A stretch of DNA of 27,875 nucleotides from Arcicella sp040387735 (GTDB taxonomy: Bacteria; Bacteroidota; Bacteroidia; Cytophagales; Spirosomataceae): the NCBI GenBank assembly GCA_040387735.1, contig JAZKDE010000123.1, forward strand, positions 1-27,875, in the 5' to 3' direction. The notes beneath the pieces are model-generated. The model searched no databases. It had not been told where the DNA came from and saw only the letters and a list, made by a program, of their open reading frames with translations. Both the position numbers and the translations under genes were made by a program. Below, piece after piece: positions 24,671 to 27,875 of the stretch (position 1 is its first letter; each line of letters starts with the position of its first letter).

Positions 24671-24709
24671 AACATGAGTCATCCTGAATTTTTGGGATAG
24701 ACTCATGTT
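24671..24709. terminator. Hairpin between converging genes
   Basis: AACATGAGTC (24671-24680) pairs perfectly with GACTCATGTT (24700-24709), and part of the loop can pair further. It lies just after the HmuY-like gene and before the remnant on the other strand. No strong T-run follows. Confidence 0.5.
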
Positions 24710-24765
24710 TATCAGTTTTGATAGTACTAATGATTATTTTAGTTCTGCATTTAATTAATACCTAT

Positions 24766-25042
24766 TCAAATTTTATAACTTTTATCATCAATGGTAATTT
24801 TAATGAAATATGTTCCATTTACACTATCCTTCAAATTTACCAGAGTTGTACTGATTTCGATACTTCCTTTTATTTTTTACAGGTTGAATATTTCTGATAT
24901 TATCTACTAAATGAATGTTTATATCTACTTGATTATTCTCCTCAAAATACTTTAAATCGACAATATCAGGAGTTGGATTGGGATAAGCCAATGCTTTCTG
25001 CTCTGGTTCGATAGTAGTATTTTTTGCAGCTTGCTGGGCAAT
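24766..25042 (-). pseudogene. Detached T9SS sorting domain with a frameshift
   Basis: In the same frame as the upstream minus-strand gene and directly behind its TAA, the sequence reads IAQQAAKNTTIEPEQKALAY, then PNPTPDIVDLKYF, the YPNPT start of a type A T9SS C-terminal sorting domain. After NIQPVK a run of six A (24873-24878) shifts the frame by one. In the next frame the domain goes on as GSIEISTTLVNLKDSVNGTY, FIKITIDD, to TGA at 24766. With five A and no TAA the surface protein would have a complete sorting signal. As it stands the segment is not translated with the protein. Confidence 0.7.
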
Positions 25043-26575
25043 TTATTTTTTAACTTTTGTGATAACAAATGGTACACAAATATTTGTAGGGCAACAATTG
25101 CCATCTTCTACTACAATTGGGCAACATCCCGTTGCTGGGCATTGAATATTATTTGCAGTAGTCGTATAACTTCCTGGACCAGAAATGAGAAAAGTATTAC
25201 CTGTTCCTACACTTACCCCCGCATTATACCAGACAACATTGGTATATTGAATGGGTACTGAAACTTCTAATTTTTCACCACTACATAATTTAATTGGCAC
25301 CGATACGCACGCTTTTGAATCATTGTTAGTAATACTCAAATCCACTTGATCCAAAGATTGTATTTTCGCATAATTGAAAGAAACACCTTCTGCAATAACT
25401 TTTGCAGTCACTGTCAAAGTTGCCGATGCTCCATTACTCAAGGCTGGAATTGACCATAATGGATTTGTGAATGTTCCAGTCGTCACAGTGTTACTAACAT
25501 ACTGTAATCCCGCTCCCAAACTATCTTTTACCACGATATTAGTAGCATTATCTATACCCAGATTTTCAACTAAAATTGTATAGGTAACATTACTATTTAA
25601 GGGAGCAATCTTAGTACTACCATTCAAAGTCTTGGTGATTCTAATATCAGATTTTCCATTAGCTACTGACACACAGATTTTTGCAGTATCACACGAGGTG
25701 GTATTTAAATTATCACAAATTTTATAGACAAAACAATCCTTACCCACAAAATTTGCCTTGGGCGTATATTTAATTGTTCCATCCGCATTTACCGTGGCAG
25801 TACCATTAGCAGGATTTTCAGAAATACTTACCGAAACATCAGCTGTGGTTGGGGTTTTTCCACCTTTAGAATCATTTTGTAAAACATTAATTGCAGGCAA
25901 TGCTGTACCAGAGGCAGTTGTAACATTATCAGGGTTTGCAAGAAGTGGTAAGCAGTTTGCAGGTTCACCAGTTATATTGATAAATTGCTCCAAAGGAACT
26001 ATATTTCCCTTTGGTTGTGCTGATCTCGAATAAAAACTATTTCCTACATTCAAACTATATGTATCATTACTCTTCTGAATAAAAGGGTCATTAGGTGGTA
26101 AAGGCTTTACAAGGCCATAGCAACCATTGCCAGTGAAGCTAAAAAGTTTAACACCAACTCCTGACGTAAAAGTACCGAAGTCTGTTTCAGATGGTGTTTT
26201 CCCAATAACGTAATAGTTCAAAGTTGGGTCGAGTCCTATCCAAGTTTGTCCAGGTTGCCCCGGGCCCAATTTACGGAAAGCCGTCTCCGTTGTTTTTGTC
26301 CAAGTTCCATTAATATCTGTAATATTAGTGATTACAAAATCTTTGGGAACAACGATTGTGAATTGAGCTGTACTACCTTGCTCAATAGCACTTGCATTAT
26401 TACTATTTGGAACCGAATAATCAGGAACTACCCATGCTGTATAAACCTGAGTGGTGCCGTCAAAAGTAATTTTATACTTGACGGTATTAACCGAAGATTG
26501 TCCTTTAATTGTTGAGGTCATCAACAGGCATAAAAAACAAATGTAAACAGCGATTGAAAAGATATATCTTGTCAT
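25043..26575 (-). CDS. Surface protein with Ig-like and DUF11-like domains, sorting signal lost
   Basis: The 510-residue protein starts with a signal peptide (about 1-26, TSTIKGQ). An N-terminal domain of about 180 residues (VVPDYSVPNSNNASAIEQGS, LDPTLNYYVIGKTPSETDFG) is of a type seen in Cytophagales surface proteins. Next come an Ig-like repeat (about 208-305, LQNDSKGG, GTATVNADGTIKYTPKANFVG, FVYKICDN, CDTAKICVSV), a DUF11-like repeat (about 308-425, ITKTLNGSTKIAPLNSNVTYT) and a cysteine-rich end (CPATGCCPIVV, CCPTNICVPF). It ends at TAA just before an in-frame T9SS sorting-domain remnant. Without that domain it would be exported but not surface-anchored by T9SS. Some relatives may end naturally here. 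Confidence 0.82.
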   Translation of the reverse strand: MTRYIFSIAVYICFLCLLMTSTIKGQSSVNTVKYKITFDGTTQVYTAWVVPDYSVPNSNNASAIEQGSTAQFTIVVPKDFVITNITDINGTWTKTTETAFRKLGPGQPGQTWIGLDPTLNYYVIGKTPSETDFGTFTSGVGVKLFSFTGNGCYGLVKPLPPNDPFIQKSNDTYSLNVGNSFYSRSAQPKGNIVPLEQFINITGEPANCLPLLANPDNVTTASGTALPAINVLQNDSKGGKTPTTADVSVSISENPANGTATVNADGTIKYTPKANFVGKDCFVYKICDNLNTTSCDTAKICVSVANGKSDIRITKTLNGSTKIAPLNSNVTYTILVENLGIDNATNIVVKDSLGAGLQYVSNTVTTGTFTNPLWSIPALSNGASATLTVTAKVIAEGVSFNYAKIQSLDQVDLSITNNDSKACVSVPIKLCSGEKLEVSVPIQYTNVVWYNAGVSVGTGNTFLISGPGSYTTTANNIQCPATGCCPIVVEDGNCCPTNICVPFVITKVKK

Positions 26576-26704
26576 TGAATGTATTATTTTGGGAATACTA
26601 TGCTTAATTTAAAAAATGAGCAAAAATTGAAAGCTGCATTACATAAGCATCTATTTTTCAATTGCTTAGACAATGAACCATTCAACTTTTGCTCTAAATT
26701 AATA

Positions 26705-27875
26705 TCACGGTATTTGTGCTTTTATTTTAAAGGAATTCAACTTGAAAATATTACCAGGATGATTTTTAATGACATTCTTATAAATAAACTCAATGTCATT
26801 ACCAGTGCCTTGGAAAATGGTTGCACCATTCAAATCAATATCTCCCGAATAATATCCCTTCAATATATATGATGGACTCACGAAGAAGTTTCCTGAGGCA
26901 TTAATTACTTGTTGGTAAATCACGTTTACATCGTTGCCAGTGCCTTGAAAAATGACATTATTGTCATAAAGTACATTTCCTGCCCATAACGCTTTGCCTT
27001 GTTCTACATCAACTTGTGGAAGGTTAATGGCATTGTTGACATTGAAATTATAGTTTGGCGTTGAAACATTTCGGAAGTCTATTATCGCACAGGTATTATC
27101 CATTTGGGTTTTGAATGACATTACACCGAGGTGGTTGCGATGTTTAACCACCACATAATATTGTCCTGCATTTGCCTCAGTAAATTTCACTGAACCTACT
27201 CCATCCACGTCAACGATATCTCCGTCACGCTGAATTAATGCTGAACGACTATCTACAATCACTGTCGAATCAAGACCACTACGTAATTCTACGAATACCC
27301 AATCCACGATAGCATCTGCTCCTGTGACACTCAATACACTTGATGCTATAACCCCTGTAGTTGTTATTCCACTTGTGTATGGCGATGAAGTAGGTATTAA
27401 GCCTTTAACACGTAAATCATCCCTCATTAACGTATTTGGTAACAATACTCCCAATAAAGCTCCTTGAAGATATGCCTTCGGCAATAAACAAACTTTATTG
27501 ATTGGTGGAACCTCAATTGTCAAAGTTACCTTGGCAGTATCACAAACACTCGAGTTTGCTATATCACAAATGGTATAAATAAAGGTATCCGTTCCACTTG
27601 TCCCAGAGTTGGGTGTGTAATCAATTGAACCGTCCGCCTTTACTACTGCTATTCCTTTTGTGGGTGCAGTCGCAATTATTGGAGTCGTGATTTTAGTCAA
27701 ATCTATCACTGGTGTTCCATCTGGATTTTTGTCATTCGTCAAAATTGGAATGTTTTTTAAGACTCCAGCTGTCGCAGTAATGGTATCAGGATTTGCTACT
27801 GGTGCTGGCGTAATCGTTACCGTTACCTTCGCTGTATCACAAACACTTGGATTAGTTTTATCACAAATACTGTAA
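26705..27875 (-). CDS. Large repeat surface protein, C-terminal part only
   Basis: The frame is open to the window edge, about 389 residues, so the start is missing. Two Ig-like repeat units are visible: the end of one (YSICDKTNPSVCDTAKVTVT) and a full one (VANPDTITATAG, NDKNPDGTPVIDL, KADGSIDYTPNSGTSGTDTF, CDTAKVTLTI), like those of the next gene. A domain with adhesin- or DUF-like character follows (KAYLQGALLG..DLRVKGLIP, VDWVFVELR, YYVVVKHRNHLGVMS). It ends in two copies of a motif, VIFQGTGNDVNVIYQQVI and IDLNGATIFQGTGNDIEFIY, before FKIKAQIP. The motif looks like dockerin or EF-hand calcium loops. It lies 129 bp upstream of, and probably in one operon with, the other surface-protein gene. 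Confidence 0.8.
   Translation of the reverse strand, partial: YSICDKTNPSVCDTAKVTVTITPAPVANPDTITATAGVLKNIPILTNDKNPDGTPVIDLTKITTPIIATAPTKGIAVVKADGSIDYTPNSGTSGTDTFIYTICDIANSSVCDTAKVTLTIEVPPINKVCLLPKAYLQGALLGVLLPNTLMRDDLRVKGLIPTSSPYTSGITTTGVIASSVLSVTGADAIVDWVFVELRSGLDSTVIVDSRSALIQRDGDIVDVDGVGSVKFTEANAGQYYVVVKHRNHLGVMSFKTQMDNTCAIIDFRNVSTPNYNFNVNNAINLPQVDVEQGKALWAGNVLYDNNVIFQGTGNDVNVIYQQVINASGNFFVSPSYILKGYYSGDIDLNGATIFQGTGNDIEFIYKNVIKNHPGNIFKLNSFKIKAQIP

Noticed and set aside
25031..26515. Several plus-strand open frames antisense to the surface protein gene
   Set aside because: The minus-strand frame is continuous with a signal peptide and clear repeat domains; the plus-strand frames are short and without motifs.
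26579..26872. 97-codon plus-strand frame near the end of the large surface protein
   Set aside because: Overlaps the FQGTGND coding region antisense and has no recognisable domain.

Overview
The window looks like chromosomal DNA of a low-GC Bacteroidota, most likely order Cytophagales. The evidence is several SusC/FecA-type TonB-dependent receptors with carboxypeptidase-like N-terminal domains, a LytS/LytTR pair, HmuY, T9SS-type surface proteins, weak Shine-Dalgarno sites, and Bacteroidota-type promoters (TTTG, about 20 bp, TAnnTTTG) ahead of several genes. The genus cannot be fixed from sequence alone.

Layout. 1-1560: the edge of a tyrosine recombinase (minus strand, frameshifted at its start), then an exported alpha/beta hydrolase whose flanks resemble an integron gene cassette (long imperfect hairpin, inverted GTTGTAGGC/GCCTACAAT cores). 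1749-6392 (minus): sensor kinase, LytTR regulator, then a large outer-membrane beta-barrel protein. 6738-7521: a graveyard holding a three-frame glycosyltransferase remnant and an AraC C-terminal remnant. 7582-9700 (plus): autoregulated-looking TetR, a CxxC-less HMA-like small protein and an MFS exporter.

9888-24666 is a metal/haem acquisition island and the main interest. On the minus strand lie imelysin lipoprotein, di-haem cytochrome lipoprotein (DUF1111), second imelysin lipoprotein, vitamin K-dependent gamma-carboxylase-like membrane protein (HTTM) and FecA-like receptor. The last three genes overlap or nearly abut. Upstream, also on the minus strand, are a PepSY membrane protein and a DUF6607-type exported protein. 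Divergently on the plus strand run a HmuR-like receptor, three small cytosolic proteins and a HmuY-like lipoprotein. The imelysin and receptor operons share 9-1-9 Fur-like palindromes placed on Bacteroidota-type promoters, which suggests a common iron response. A carboxylase-like enzyme with its apparent catalytic lysine inside an imelysin/cytochrome/receptor operon is the best candidate here for an undescribed system.

24766-27875 (minus): two surface proteins with Ig-like and DUF11-like repeats. The first is cut by an in-frame stop from what reads as its T9SS sorting domain, which itself carries a +1 frameshift. The second runs off the window and ends in a repeated FQGTGND calcium-loop-like motif.
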